The translations under genes were made by a program, and so were the position numbers. The notes under the pieces were generated by a model that made no database searches, was not told where the DNA came from, and was given only the letters and a program-made list of their open reading frames with translations. A stretch of 64,000 nucleotides of DNA from Siphlonurus alternatus (lineage: Eukaryota > Arthropoda > Insecta > Ephemeroptera > Siphlonuridae), in NCBI GenBank assembly GCA_949825025.1, contig CATKWE010000028.1:1-64000 (forward strand), in the 5' to 3' direction. Positions 9,091-20,357 of this stretch are shown here, in pieces (the stretch's first letter is position 1; each line of letters begins with the position of its first letter).

Positions 9091-9783
9091 ATGGCTTCAA
9101 AGCTGCTCGACGTAACTTACGGCTTGACTCCTTCACACTGCAAAACTGTGTCTTGTGGAATCCAAGTTGCAGAGGACGTTTCACCAAATGTTTGGTTATC
9201 AAAGCCAGGCACTTCCTACAAAATTAGATTTACTTCTGCAGAGTTCAAGCAACTTGTGGATTGTGAGCCAGCCATCTCTAGCTTCTTTTACAAGACCTCA
9301 GCAAACTCAGCAAACTACATAGAAAGATTTATGACATTAACAACGGGGCTGCGGGTTCGCTTCGATACAACCTACTCCAACAAGATGTTGGTTATCGAGA
9401 GAGCTGACTTCCAACCTACAACATCTGGCTTTGAGGCATCTGACAATGTCGTCTCAATTTGGATTGTCGAGAAAACTTGGTTTAACTTTGTTAAATTGTT
9501 TCCTCTCATTACTTATTTAACAAATCAACAGCAAACCTGGTGTGATGAGATTAAAGATTTGTACAGCAAAATGGTTAAAGAGATTATTAAAGACCATGAA
9601 TCCAGCTTGATGAAAGTAAATCATAGTGAAGATTTCAAAAAAATTCTCAACCAACTTGATCTTACTAAGTTTGTGTACCCTTCTGTTAATGGACTGGATG
9701 TTTTACGTTGTTTGTATGAAATGATTAACCTCTCAGCTGATAATTTGCTAACCATGTGTCTCAGAAAGAAATCTGATATGTAA
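9091..9783 (+). CDS. Conserved protein of unknown function, last rightward gene
   Basis: 230 aa. Preceded by its own TATA box, unlike the packed genes before it. Residues about 20-145 contain I-R-F-T-S-A-E-F-K-Q-L, a V-R-F-D-x3-S-N-K-M-L-V-I-E-R strand pair, and I-W-I-V-E-K-T-W-F-N-F-V-K-L-F-P (TW at residue 129). The C-terminal 100 residues are mainly helical. The TW motif and the preceding I-R-[LF]-x2-A-x-[KE]-F block also occur in the acidic first gene (1689), so the two are probably distant paralogues. The homologue in element 2 is at 32086. A nucleic-acid-binding PC4-like fold is a guess. Separate promoter control suggests expression apart from the capsid genes. Confidence 0.82.
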   Translation: MASKLLDVTYGLTPSHCKTVSCGIQVAEDVSPNVWLSKPGTSYKIRFTSAEFKQLVDCEPAISSFFYKTSANSANYIERFMTLTTGLRVRFDTTYSNKMLVIERADFQPTTSGFEASDNVVSIWIVEKTWFNFVKLFPLITYLTNQQQTWCDEIKDLYSKMVKEIIKDHESSLMKVNHSEDFKKILNQLDLTKFVYPSVNGLDVLRCLYEMINLSADNLLTMCLRKKSDM

Positions 9784-10496
9784 TTGAAAATTATTATGTA
9801 TAGTATGGTTAATTTTTTTCATTGTTCATCATATGATAATCAAATTAGTAGTAAAAAGTAGTCATTTTGTTCATGATTATATTTTTAACTTTGTAATAGA
9901 TAAGCATAGTAGCATTAATCCTTTTAATTTCTTTATAATTAATCATCATATAAACTTTTTAATAGAATAGTTTAGATATATAAAACATTAACTGTATTTT
10001 TAACTTTATAATAATCATTTCATTTTCAGTACATTTAATCACCGTGTAGTCTGTATTGTTTTTAACTTTGTAATTGAATAGTTTAAATGTATTAAACATA
10101 TATACTGTATTTTTTACCAATATAATAGAGAATCATACTAGCTTTAAACATTAACATTTAATTTTTAAATTGAAACACATTTATTGTATTAGTTTTTTAC
10201 TTTTTAATAAAATAGTAGTGTAGCATAAAACATGTTTTTTCATTATTTTATCATAATATATGTATCATTCTTAAAAAATAAAAACTAGTAAAAAATAATG
10301 ATGTGTGTTATATGTTATAATATTTAACTCCTTAGAAATAATAATAATGAAAAAATAATATATAGAAGATTGAATTTTATTTTTAATAATTTTTATTATC
10401 ATAAAAGACATGCAAATTCATAAAACATAGTACGAACAAAATATATTAAAAGGCATGCAAAGTAAACAAAATCTGGTATATAAAAAATACATATAT
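9784..10496. other. AT-rich convergence region between the rightward and leftward units
   Basis: About 700 bases of very AT-rich sequence with no credible frame. Several AATAAA/TTTATT signals (for example near 10277 on + and 10376 on -) fit polyadenylation of the two converging transcription units. The phrase tttttaactttgtaat recurs (9882, 10059), a weak direct repeat. Confidence 0.55.
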
Positions 10497-13400
10497 TTAG
10501 TCAGATTTGTAGCCATATGGAAATGTTATAAAGCTGTCTGGCTTTACCCATCTTTTTGAATTTACTGTTCTGTAGACTTTAGTCATGGGTTTGGTCACAA
10601 GATTAAAATCTTTATTTTTTAAAATTTTTCTAGGAATTGATACAACCTCAGATGGTGCTCCTTCAAGAACCATGCTCTTTAATTTATCAAAATTAACTAT
10701 TTCCTTATTAGAAAAGTTTTGAGATATTCCTCTGCATTTCATTACAGTTTTAACATTGTTACCTTTTGCATCTATTACTTTATAACTGTAATGTTTTGCT
10801 CCACCAGACACAAAATGAGAAATAATACATCCCTCTTCTAGTTCTGAACTCATATCTCCTAAGTTATTTCCTGTTGGTATTCTTTTGTCCCCTGGATTGT
10901 ATCTGCTTAGCGTAGAATCCGTATCTACATATTTTAGCCTTCTTTGTAACATTTCCATTTGCTCATAAAGGCGGAGGCGAGCTCCAGCAGTAACAAAGCA
11001 AGCAACAACAACGTTAACAGTATTATTTTGAGGAATTAATTCAAGAGGAGTTTCATAATTAACTAGTACATATTCTTGATTTATACAATGAACAGTGTGG
11101 ACAATTATATTAGGATCCGTTAGTAAATCATAAAAGTCCTTTGAATCTTTAATTATTTTTGTTTGGCTGCGTTCTAAGTTCATTGCAAATCGCCCATACA
11201 GTGCATTTAACAATAACTTTGCAATGGCTCTTAGGCCAGGGTTAACTTCAATTTCATCACGACACAACATAATTCCTTCAGCTTCAAAGTAATTTTGAAT
11301 ATATTTATCTTTGCTTGCTTCATCATTTGCCCACTCAGGCCATCCACTAGCTTGTTGTTTAATTTTTAAAAATACATTTACATATGAGTTAAACACACCT
11401 TCAGTACCTGTTGCTTTATCATATTTTGAAACCTGGTATTCCCATACTTCAATAATTTTTGTTATTTTGTACCCCAAGGAAAGAGCTTTTCTTATTTCCT
11501 CTATGACCCATGTACCAGATAAGACACGGTCCATTTCATTTTCGTGAACACATTCTCCCTGAGTCAAGTTTTCACCACAAGTTCTGCATAAAACAAAAAC
11601 CAGTTTGTCATTTAATTTCAAAGGAAGAAGTGGCAAGAAGAGAGATCGTGGTGGCAAAATAACACACTTAATTAATCCTTCTATTAACTGTAAGTCTGGA
11701 AAATTTGGACCAAGATGAATGATAGGGTGATGAATTGGCATTGAAAAATACTTTAAAATTGCAGGGTATAAGGAAATAAAATCATGAAAGTTAAGTTCAT
11801 CATTTTCTCCAACGGTAATTTCATCATAGATAGCAAAATTTTCACACCTTCCTCCCATCATTGCATCCCTTGGTACCAAAGGTGTCTCGCATACCAATGG
11901 GTGCCCATCTAAGTAATTTTTAAGTGTTGGATTTGCTTTCAACTGTCTCATAAAATCACATTCTTTCATAACTTCAACTTTATACCCCAGGTTTTTTTAA
12001 TGCTGCTATTTTACGTTCTGTGTTGCTTCGTCTCATTGCCAAGTTACTGTGAGGATCATTAGCGTATTTAACAGACTGGTTTAATTCACCCTGACACTCA
12101 CAAAAGTGATAAAAACAGCCATTTAGTTCATAAACTGTTTCTGTTCCATTAATATTTGAGTAACCATCCACCAAGAATCCTCCTCTTGCTGTCCTGTACT
12201 CTCCAGCATTTGCGGCATGTTGAATTTTTATGTTTCGAGTTTTTTCGAGTGACAAGAGCCATTTTATTGCTATTTTTAGACTGAGTATCATACATTCTAT
12301 AACCTCTAACAGGTAAGACAGCTAACATATTTTCTTCTAAATGATTACGCCTAAAAATGAGACTAGCGCAGTGTGGCAAAGTTAAACATTCAGTTACAGG
12401 GTCTACATTTCCAACTTTAATTATGATGTCTCTAAACCTGTTCATTGCTTTTCTTAATATTTCTACGTCCAAATTACAATAATGTAAAATTTCTTTTTGC
12501 ATGTCAAATATATAATTTTCATTTACTTTCTTATTGTACCAATTATAAAATTTTTCTCTCTCATCTACAGATAACTGATCAGGATCATAATATTTGGCTT
12601 CAGGCATAATGCCAACGTAATTTCTATTTTCAAAACTGTTAAACAAAAAAGGGAACCGACCTTTGCTTAAATCCTCATCAAGGCCTAGCGTTTTTGGCAA
12701 TAGAGAGAGTCTCAATGGTAAGAAGTTTAAACTGTCTATAAATTTTAGTTTTTTATATTCTAAAGAAATGACTTTTGCCCCTCTAAGCAGAACTTTAGGT
12801 GTTACATTCATGACTGTTAAGAAATGTCGTATAAGTAAATAGGAATCAAAACCCTGAAAATTGTGGCAAAGTAAAATTATTTTTCTAAATATTTTTCTTG
12901 GCAAGCAAAGAAAATTTAAAAATGCAGCTACAGGGTCAAACTGAAAAACTTGAACTCTATTTCCTTCATCTCCTCCACATCTTGTACATGGTACATCTGT
13001 GTCATTATTTTTACATACTGAACATTGTGTGTGAGCTATAATTAAATTACATTCATGATAAAATCCATCATTTTCATTTTCGGACACTCGAGTGTCCTGA
13101 GTTGTCTCCGCATCCCAGTACACTAACATTACATTTTCTTCAGAAGGTGGTTGTTTTTTTGTGTCCTTCTTTATATAGCATCTATGATGTCTACCTTCAG
13201 GAACATGTGTCCTACAGTTACTACAGTAAGTTTCACTACAAGTGTGAGCATGCTTTCGCCCAGCATAGAGCGTATATGTTTTTTTACAGAGTGTACAGCA
13301 TTTATAATAATTGCATACACTTTTTATTTTGGTTAACATATTAGACAAATGATTGTCATAACAAGTTTGAGATTTGAAATCTCCACCACAGTCAACACAT

Positions 13401-14365
13401 TGAATATTTACATTTTTTTCAGGTACACATATAGGAAATTTAAAACATTTTCTACATTTTGTCTTACACCTGTGTGTAACTTTGCTTTCATAGGCACTGA
13501 AGCACTCTTTACAGTAATAAGAGCATAGAAAAAAATTGCAAATACTAGAAATGGTAGAATAATGGTGGTCATGTAAAAATAAAAATATATGAGAGGTTAC
13601 ACCATCCATTTTACGCTTAAAAAATATGTGTCTTGTCTGAATATCATCAAAAACAACAAGTTGAATATGAGAAGGCAAAATATCTTGAATTATATTAAGC
13701 TCAACAATACTTCCACCATGTTCTAAATTTATACCAGCTAAGTCAAGTAATTCCTCTACTTTCTCTTCCATTCTATTTGTATCTTTTTGTATATCTTTAA
13801 CATTTGGTGTTTTGTTTATTAGTTCCAAGCCTACTATAACAGCATGTGCAAGACATTTTGTACCTTCTGCAATAATTGGTATAACGCCTCTGTTTTTTTT
13901 TATATATTCATTCACACTACCATATATACGATTTCTGTCATATCCTTTTCCAAAGTTTAAATCTATAACATTTACATGGGCAGAGATTTCACCCTCTAAG
14001 AAAAACTCTGTGTTTGACTGTGAAACTCTATAGATGAGACCCCATAATGTGTCGGCACTAAGCTGCGAGACATCTCGATAGGACAAGCCAATTGGTGTCA
14101 GTAGATCCTTTATACTATTTTTAATAACAACTCCTATCTTATTGCATGGAGACGTGTTTTGTTTAAACAACTTAACTAAGTCTTCAATAACTTTTTGGTA
14201 ATGTGTATAAACATTTTCATTTGCAGATGGTTTATGTAATTTTAAAACATATTCCATTGCATGAACATTAAATTTTTTTACATAATTCTTCCTTCTACCT
14301 TGTATTGTGAAGGACTTCTGAACCTGTGAACCTCCTCTCCCCTCCTGTAAGTTCATTGGCTGATT
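10497..14365 (-). pseudogene. POLB: Protein-primed DNA polymerase B with two frameshifts
   Basis: Would replicate the linear element from its ends. The first open part (14356-12149 frame) has an N-terminal region with Cys/His clusters (residues about 278-395) and the 3'-5' exonuclease motifs D414-x-E416, N499-x3-F-D504 and Y626-x3-D630. The second frame (12291-11980) carries the G-C-F-Y-H-F-C region. The third (11969-10497) has motif A (D-F-I-S-L-Y-P), motif B (K-L-L-L-N-A-L-Y-G), motif C (Y-V-D-T-D-S) and the K-H-Y-S-Y-K thumb motif. Breaks lie in homopolymers at 12262-12265 and around 11984-11998, one base each, so sequencing error is possible. All motifs survive. An acceptor (ttttttatttcag) ends at 14366 and the frame is open through it, so this is probably the 3' exon of the spliced gene upstream. 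Confidence 0.93.
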
Positions 14366-14553
14366 CTGAAATAAAAAACGATTATATGTTAATATTTATG
14401 TTATTTGCTAAGTTTTAAATATCTTAAACATATAATTGTTTTTCATTTTTACATTAATTTTATATCAATTCAACTGAGAATTTAAAAAAGTGTTTAAGTT
14501 AAAACACATATAAAAATATATTATTGTTTTTATGTGGTACTTTTTGTACTCAC
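14366..14553 (-). other. Predicted intron joining the spliced gene to PolB
   Basis: On the minus strand a GTGAGT donor begins at 14553, inside the last exon of the leftward gene, 24 bases before its stop. A strong pyrimidine tract plus CAG acceptor ends at 14366. Both sides are in phase 0, so splicing keeps the reading frame into PolB, while retention gives the shorter protein ending at 14530. Confidence 0.65.
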
Positions 14554-17500
14554 TTCTTCATTTTCTTCTACATCAGAAGAAGAAGATGTGCTTGAGCTGC
14601 TAGAGCTGTCAGAGGACGAGGAACTTTCGTCAAGATTCTCAACTGTGTTTTTAGGAGGAAAAGCAGGAGGAAGAGAAGGAAGAGGAGGTGGGAGTGTAGC
14701 AGGAGGTGAAGGTGTAGGAGGAGGGGGACTTGGTGAAAGAGAATGTAAACGTGGCATTGATTTGTTTTGCTGATTTGCATGAGAAGAGGAACATGTTTTA
14801 GTCAGGTCAGGTATTAATTTACCAGGAGTATTAGGCATTTTCTCAGGAGTAGTTATAGGAGAAGGTGTAGAAATATTGCGTGTGTTATTATGAGGACTGC
14901 GCGAACGGGAACGAGAGGAGTCACGATGATTATTATTCTTTTGCTGCTTCAAAATATGCAGTGGGGTAGGAGTATACTGCAAAACCTCTGGTGAAATGGG
15001 CATGCTTGGATTCCATCTAGTTTTTTTTTGTTTTTGCTTCTCCTCATATTCATGAAACACTCTCTCTTTAGTTGATTGATGATTACTTTCATCTTGGTTT
15101 ACAGCTTTACTTTGCTTTTTAAGTGACAATTTTTTTACTTTTTCAGATTTATCTTTCTTACTATCAGTTTGAATAGTAATGGAACTGACAGCTCTTTCTG
15201 TCTCTACATCATTTTGAAGATGACGGTTTTTATGTTTACGTTTAACTTTTAATTGAGCCGTGTTGGCAGCAATATCATCACGTACACTATTCCCTGATTG
15301 TTCAGGTACAACCTCATTATTTTCTTGCACAACTGTAGAATTAGAAGCTTGCATATTACCCTCCACAATAGTGTTAACATTGTCAGTGTTAGAAAAAGGA
15401 GGAGGGGGAGGGGTATTTGGATGTTCAGTTTGGGGTGTAGCAGAAAAAATAGGTTGCTGATGTATTACAGCATTAGAATTTTCAGCAATGACTGGTTGGA
15501 GCTGATATTGTTGCACTCCTGTAATTCGCTTAACAATATCTACAGTACGATTAGAAATTGCAGCTTCATTTGGGACAGATGTATTTTCAGATTCCAAAGC
15601 TTTTTTATTTATTTTAATAGGAGGAGGATTTTTTGGAAGTGCTCCTAAAGTTTGAGGTACCAATTTGTACATGCTTCCTGTAGTTATTTTATGACGAGTT
15701 AATACATCTGTAAATAAACAAAAACAAAATTAAAAAAATACATTTTTTGCTTCAAAGTGCATTAAAAATAAAAAATGAAACGATATTTACCTATTGCAGC
15801 AGTAGGTTGGCCAGCATTGACAATGGGTGGAAAGTATTGAGATGGTAGCATTACAGAAGGATCAAATGTGATGCTAAACTGAGGCACTGAACCTGAAATA
15901 ATAATTATAAAATTATATTAAAATTGCTCATTTTATTTTAACTTTCAAATAATAATGTACTCATATTTACCTGCTACACCATTTGATGAGGTCGGTGGTG
16001 GAATGTATTGTGAGGTACTTGCATATTGAGGCGCTGAACCTGAAATAATAATTATAAAATTATATTAAAATTGCTCATTTTATTTTAACTTTCAAATAAT
16101 ATAGTCATATTTACCTGCTACACCATTTGATGAAGTCGGTGGTGGAATGTATTGTGAGGTACTTGCATATTGAGGCACTGAACCTGAAATAATAATTATA
16201 AAATTATATTAAAATTGCTCATTTTATTTTAACTTTCAAATAATGTAGTCATATTTACCTGCTACACCATTTGATGAGGTCGGTGGTGGAATGTATTGTG
16301 AGGTACTTGCATACTGAGGCACGGAACCTAAAATAATAATTATAAAATTATATTAAAATTGCTCATTTTATTTTAACTTTCAAATAATGTAGTCATATTT
16401 ACCTGCTACACCATTTGATGAGGTCGGTGGTGGAATGTATTGTGAGGTACTTGCATACTGAGGCACTGAACCTAAAATAATAATTATAAAATTATATTAA
16501 AATTGCTCATTTTATTTTAACTTTCAAATAATAATGTAGTCATATTTACCTGCTACACTATTTGATGAGGTCGGTGGTGGAATGTATTGTGAGGTACTTG
16601 CATCTGCTGTTGAGGCCTCTGCTGTTGTAGCAGTATTATTCTTTTTTCCTCTAATAGCTTTTATTGCTTTAGGTTTTGGAGGTGGTTTGGGCTTTGGAGG
16701 TGCTTTGGGTTTTGGAGGACGCCCTAAATAAAATATACTGTGTAAATACTATTGTTAAATTTTTACATTATTTTAATTTTACCTAGTCTTTTTTTTGGAG
16801 GTGAGTATGTGTCATCATGTGTACCACTCGATGAGGCACTTGTAATGTCATGTTGAGTGTCAGATGTACTAGGCTGTGAAGTTTCAATTCGAGCTGAAAA
16901 TAATATTCAAGATAAATATATTTTTTACAAGCTAAAATAAATGTTTTACCTCTCTTTTCTGGTACAACATATCCACTAATGTTATTGGTCGCTGCTACAG
17001 GAAAAACATCTAAACAATAAAAAATGAAAAATATTACTAATATAAAATGCAATAGAAATTTAGCATGATCAAATTGTATATACACATAATAGTTTGATCC
17101 GCGCAGCAAAGTTAAATATTATAACTCAACAATAAAAATATTATAATACGTAAATTTTGTATGCATACAAACAAAATGGATTTTCTGTATTCCAATAATT
17201 AAATAAAAATAAAAAACAAAAACTAAGTTTTTTCACTTTCGCCATTGTCTTATTATAACAAAATATATTTTGAATTGATGCCATATTGTATACATTTTAT
17301 TTCAAAAATTATTTCGTAATTGAAAAATATTGTAGAAAGCCACAATTTTTACACGACAGCGTTTTGTTTTAATGTAAACACAATCCGCATGGCACGCATT
17401 CACAATGTTAGCAACTCCGCCTTTCCAACTGTTGACATCAGCGTGTACCGTTCGAATCGTTGTAAACACTACTCCTAGCAGCAGCATCATATATGCATAC

Positions 17501-19749
17501 ATATTGTATATGTAGTTAAAAAATATTTGTTTGTATAATAACACACGATACATTAAAAAAAATATTATACCATGTAAACACTAGATTGTATCATAAATAT
17601 ATTTCTTCATACAATAGCACACGAATCTATTCATTATAATAGTGCTCCGTGGTTTACCTTCCCCTTTTATAATAGTGCATTCTACTTTATTAAAAAAGTA
17701 AAAAAATATTATTTTTTTCCTTGTACCAACAATGAATTTTATACATTATATTTTAAAGCTATTTTGCAAAAATAAAATGTAAAAATCAATATTAAAATGC
17801 ACTCAATATTTTGTAATACATCCCTGATTCTGCTCTGCAGGGCAGCAGCAAAATATATACCACGCCCACCCACTACATAAGTACGCGCATGCACTTTACA
17901 CTATAGTCAGCATCCTCTATGGTGAGACCGCGCGTCGCTTGTCGCTTGCGCGTCTTACAATGGTAATTATCAACCACGCATTAAAGTCACCAGTGGAAAG
18001 TGGAAGCAACATATGAATATAAAAATTGTTTTCGAGAAATAACACACGATATAATATAACATTATAATGTTTTAAACTCCATTGTGTAGCATAAATATAT
18101 TTCTACAAACGAAAAACATTTTTTGTCAAAAAATAACACACGATAAAATAAATTATTTTATTGTATTTAACACTTTTCATTATACTATACCACTGCGCAT
18201 CGCTTGCGCGGTAGGTAATGGTAATTTACAACCATACAATAAAGTCACCAATGCCAAATGGCAGCAAAACATATATAAAAAATTGTTTTCGCAAAATAAC
18301 ACACGATATATTAAAACTCCATTTGTAGCATAAATATATTTCTTCATAAAAAATTATCCTCGCAAAAGAACACACGATGAAATAAAAAATTATATCGTAT
18401 TTAACACTCTTCTGTAAAGTAAATATATTTCTTCATACAAAAAACACACGATTTTTTTACTATATAAACGTTCTAGCATTTAACTCTCCCTCTCATACCA
18501 CCCCCCCCCTCCCCTTAATCCCCCCCCCCCTCCTCCTACTCTTCCTTGCTGGCAGCCAATACTATGTATTCCACCCACCAGCACCAACAAGGCTGCGCAA
18601 ACGTAGGCAGCATAAATGCATCTTCGGCGCACAAAAACAACGTGAAGTGTGTTTTTTACTGCATTAATTATATTTACGCCGAGAATAAAAAATAAAAACA
18701 TTAAAAATATCAAGTTTAGCAGCATAAAAAACCTACTAAATCCTTTTTACTGTATTTTAATAAAAAGCGTCTAGGTTTTGTACATCTAATAGTTATACAG
18801 CAAAGCAAAAAAATAAAATACATATATATTAATGTCTAAAAATTAAAAATATTTTACTGTCAAACACATTGTGAAGTTAACTTTGAACTTAATTATGTAT
18901 ACTAAATTTAAATTTTATTTTCAACCATAAAATATTATAATGAGACAATTTTTTTATAAGCAGGATGTTTTGTTTTTTACTTTACACACTAACGCTCATA
19001 GATGTGCAACGCTTTTTTATATACTACAGTCTCGAAAATAAAAAAATTAAATCATTTCGTTAAAGTTTAGAAAATTAATTCCTACTACAACAGTTTTTAT
19101 TTTGCAAGCCAAGCCCCGCCCCCCCCCCCCTTCCCCGATTGTCTGCTAGACGCTAGTTAAAAGTGAGCAAATAATAATATAAATAATCTGTCGACGTTTA
19201 GGAGGCAATACTGCAGCCTTCCCCCCCCCCCCCCCTCCCTCCCACCAACCCATCGCTAGCACTCATAGATGCGCAACGCTCTTTCGCGCACTTGAGTCTC
19301 GAGAAGAAAAAAATAAAAACATAATGTTCAAAGTTTATAAAAAAAAGATTCCCAACTAAAATGTTTTTTTGTCATGCAGTAAAGCAAAAAAATAAAAAAG
19401 TATTGTCTTAAAAACACATTTTATCATCTGAGCATGAATATATTTTTACTGCATACATTTTATAAAAGTTAAGGTATTTCAACATAGCAACAAAGAATAT
19501 TTTAACATTTTACTTACATTGTCTTACATATTCTTTCTCAGCATTCCCATTTGCATTTTGAGCAAAGTCAATAAGATTATCAATTCGTGGTAGATATTCA
19601 TTTAAATTTTCTTGTTCATGAACACTTTCACAAAGTTCTAATATACGTCTTTTAACACCACGTATTTGACGAGCAGGATGTAATTGTAAAAAATCACCCA
19701 TGTCTAACATTTCTCTGACAGTTTTAAACCTCTCTAAATAAGGTTCCAT
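14530..19749 (-). CDS. Ten-exon leftward gene, Pro/Ser-rich protein with tandem exons
   Basis: Exons on the minus strand: 19749-19518, 17009-16950, 16893-16783, 16723-16550, 16471-16403, 16327-16259, 16183-16115, 16039-15971, 15892-15791 and 15707-14530. All nine introns are GT-AG, phase 1, and the total (2,133 nt) is open, giving about 710 aa. Exon 1 (77 codons) looks helical, starts at the first ATG after a TATA box, and is the only globular-looking part. Exon 4 is Lys/Pro-rich with a G-R-P-P-K-P-K AT-hook-like stretch. Exons 5-8 are 69-nt repeats encoding units like SVPQYASTSQYIPPP. The last exon is Pro/Ser/Lys/Arg-rich with RS dipeptides and a Ser/Glu end. Function unknown. It could be a virion, attachment or regulatory protein, or the N-terminal part of PolB through the intron at 14366-14553. 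Exons between 19517 and 17010 could have been missed. Confidence 0.78.
15893..16550 (-). repeat. Tandem 144-bp exon-plus-intron repeats
   Basis: Exon starts at 16403, 16259, 16115 and 15971 are exactly 144 bases apart: a 69-nt exon plus a 75-nt intron. The exon copies and introns are almost identical, and the flanking exons 4 and 9 share parts of the unit. Each exon is symmetric (phase 1-1, 23 codons), so copy number can change without breaking the frame. Confidence 0.92.
17528..18455. repeat. Iteron-like array of ACACACGATA boxes
   Basis: At least six copies of a 13-14-bp core, AATAACACACGATA or close variants, alternate with a conserved CATAAATATATTTCTTC segment. Spacing ranges from about 75 to 165 bp, with one larger gap. 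It lies in the first intron, downstream of the leftward promoter. Role unknown. Confidence 0.7.
18500..19240. repeat. Cytosine-run clusters (G-rich on the coding strand)
   Basis: Three clusters of 8 to 16 consecutive C: about 18502-18533, 19112-19130 and 19221-19240. The leftward transcript would therefore carry G runs able to form quadruplexes. Each follows a related segment, so they spread by local duplication. Confidence 0.65.
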
Positions 19750-19827
19750 GTTAACTAGTGTGAAGCTGAAGTGGTGGTCACCAAGACTGACTGCAGTGTA
19801 GCGGTAGCACCTCCCCAGCAGTGCCAA

Positions 19828-19833
19828 TTTATA
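19828..19833 (-). promoter_or_regulatory. TATA box of the leftward spliced gene, element 1
   Basis: TATAAA on the minus strand (ggtataaattgg). The first ATG downstream is at 19749, which decides the start of exon 1. A longer open frame to 19827 uses a TTG and overlaps the TATA box, so it is not used. Confidence 0.75.
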
Positions 19834-20089
19834 CCCTTCCCCTTTTCAAGATGTGCAAGAAACACTTCCCCTATCTAACTTCTAATATTCTAATCCTCTG
19901 CTACCCGACCACACGCACACCGGCTTCTAATCAAAGCGCGGTAGCTCCAGACATAAACAGGGGCGAGGCTCGTGTTCTCATAAAGCGCGCACAAGATTCT
20001 CAGAACTATTCTACACATACTTCTTTCATTATACCTTCATCACATATCAAGGCGGCACATCCAGCCATAACAACTACATACATTATATG

Positions 20090-20322
20090 TCCGACTCACT
20101 GGAGTCGTACGAGCTGGCAAACTTTCTTTTATAAAAAAATTTAATTCAATTGCCCCGTTAAAAATTAAGATTTCTCAATTTTATAGTATAATTATACTAT
20201 ATATATAATATTCAAACAAAATCCCTGGAGTCGTACGAGCCAGCAAATTTTCTTTAAAAAATCATATTTTAATTGTCCCTAAAAAATAAAAGATTTCCAA
20301 ATTTTATATTGTAATTATACAT

Positions 20323-20357
<35 letters not shown>

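Larger units (their letters stand above)
17010..19517 (-). other. Long first intron of the spliced gene, repeat-filled
   Basis: 2.5 kb with no recognisable gene. It contains a dispersed array of AATAACACACGATA-like boxes (about 17529, 18041, 18130, 18293, 18368, 18442) paired with a TAGCATAAATATATTTCTTC box, several long C runs (about 18502-18533, 19112-19130, 19221-19236), and two diverged copies of a roughly 300-bp segment containing GTCTCGA (about 18996 and 19259). Confidence 0.6.

Noticed and set aside
13102..13344. Frames opposite PolB and other structural genes (for example 5107-5406, 7688-7945, 28067-28324)
   Set aside because: Antisense shadows without conservation between the two elements.
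16783..17109. A separate 108-aa gene on the minus strand
   Set aside because: It spans two predicted exons and the intron between them; splice sites and matching phase fit the multi-exon gene better.
19510..19827. Longer N-terminus for exon 1 of the leftward gene
   Set aside because: It would start at TTG inside the TATA box and run past the donor site; the first ATG after the TATA box is at 19749.
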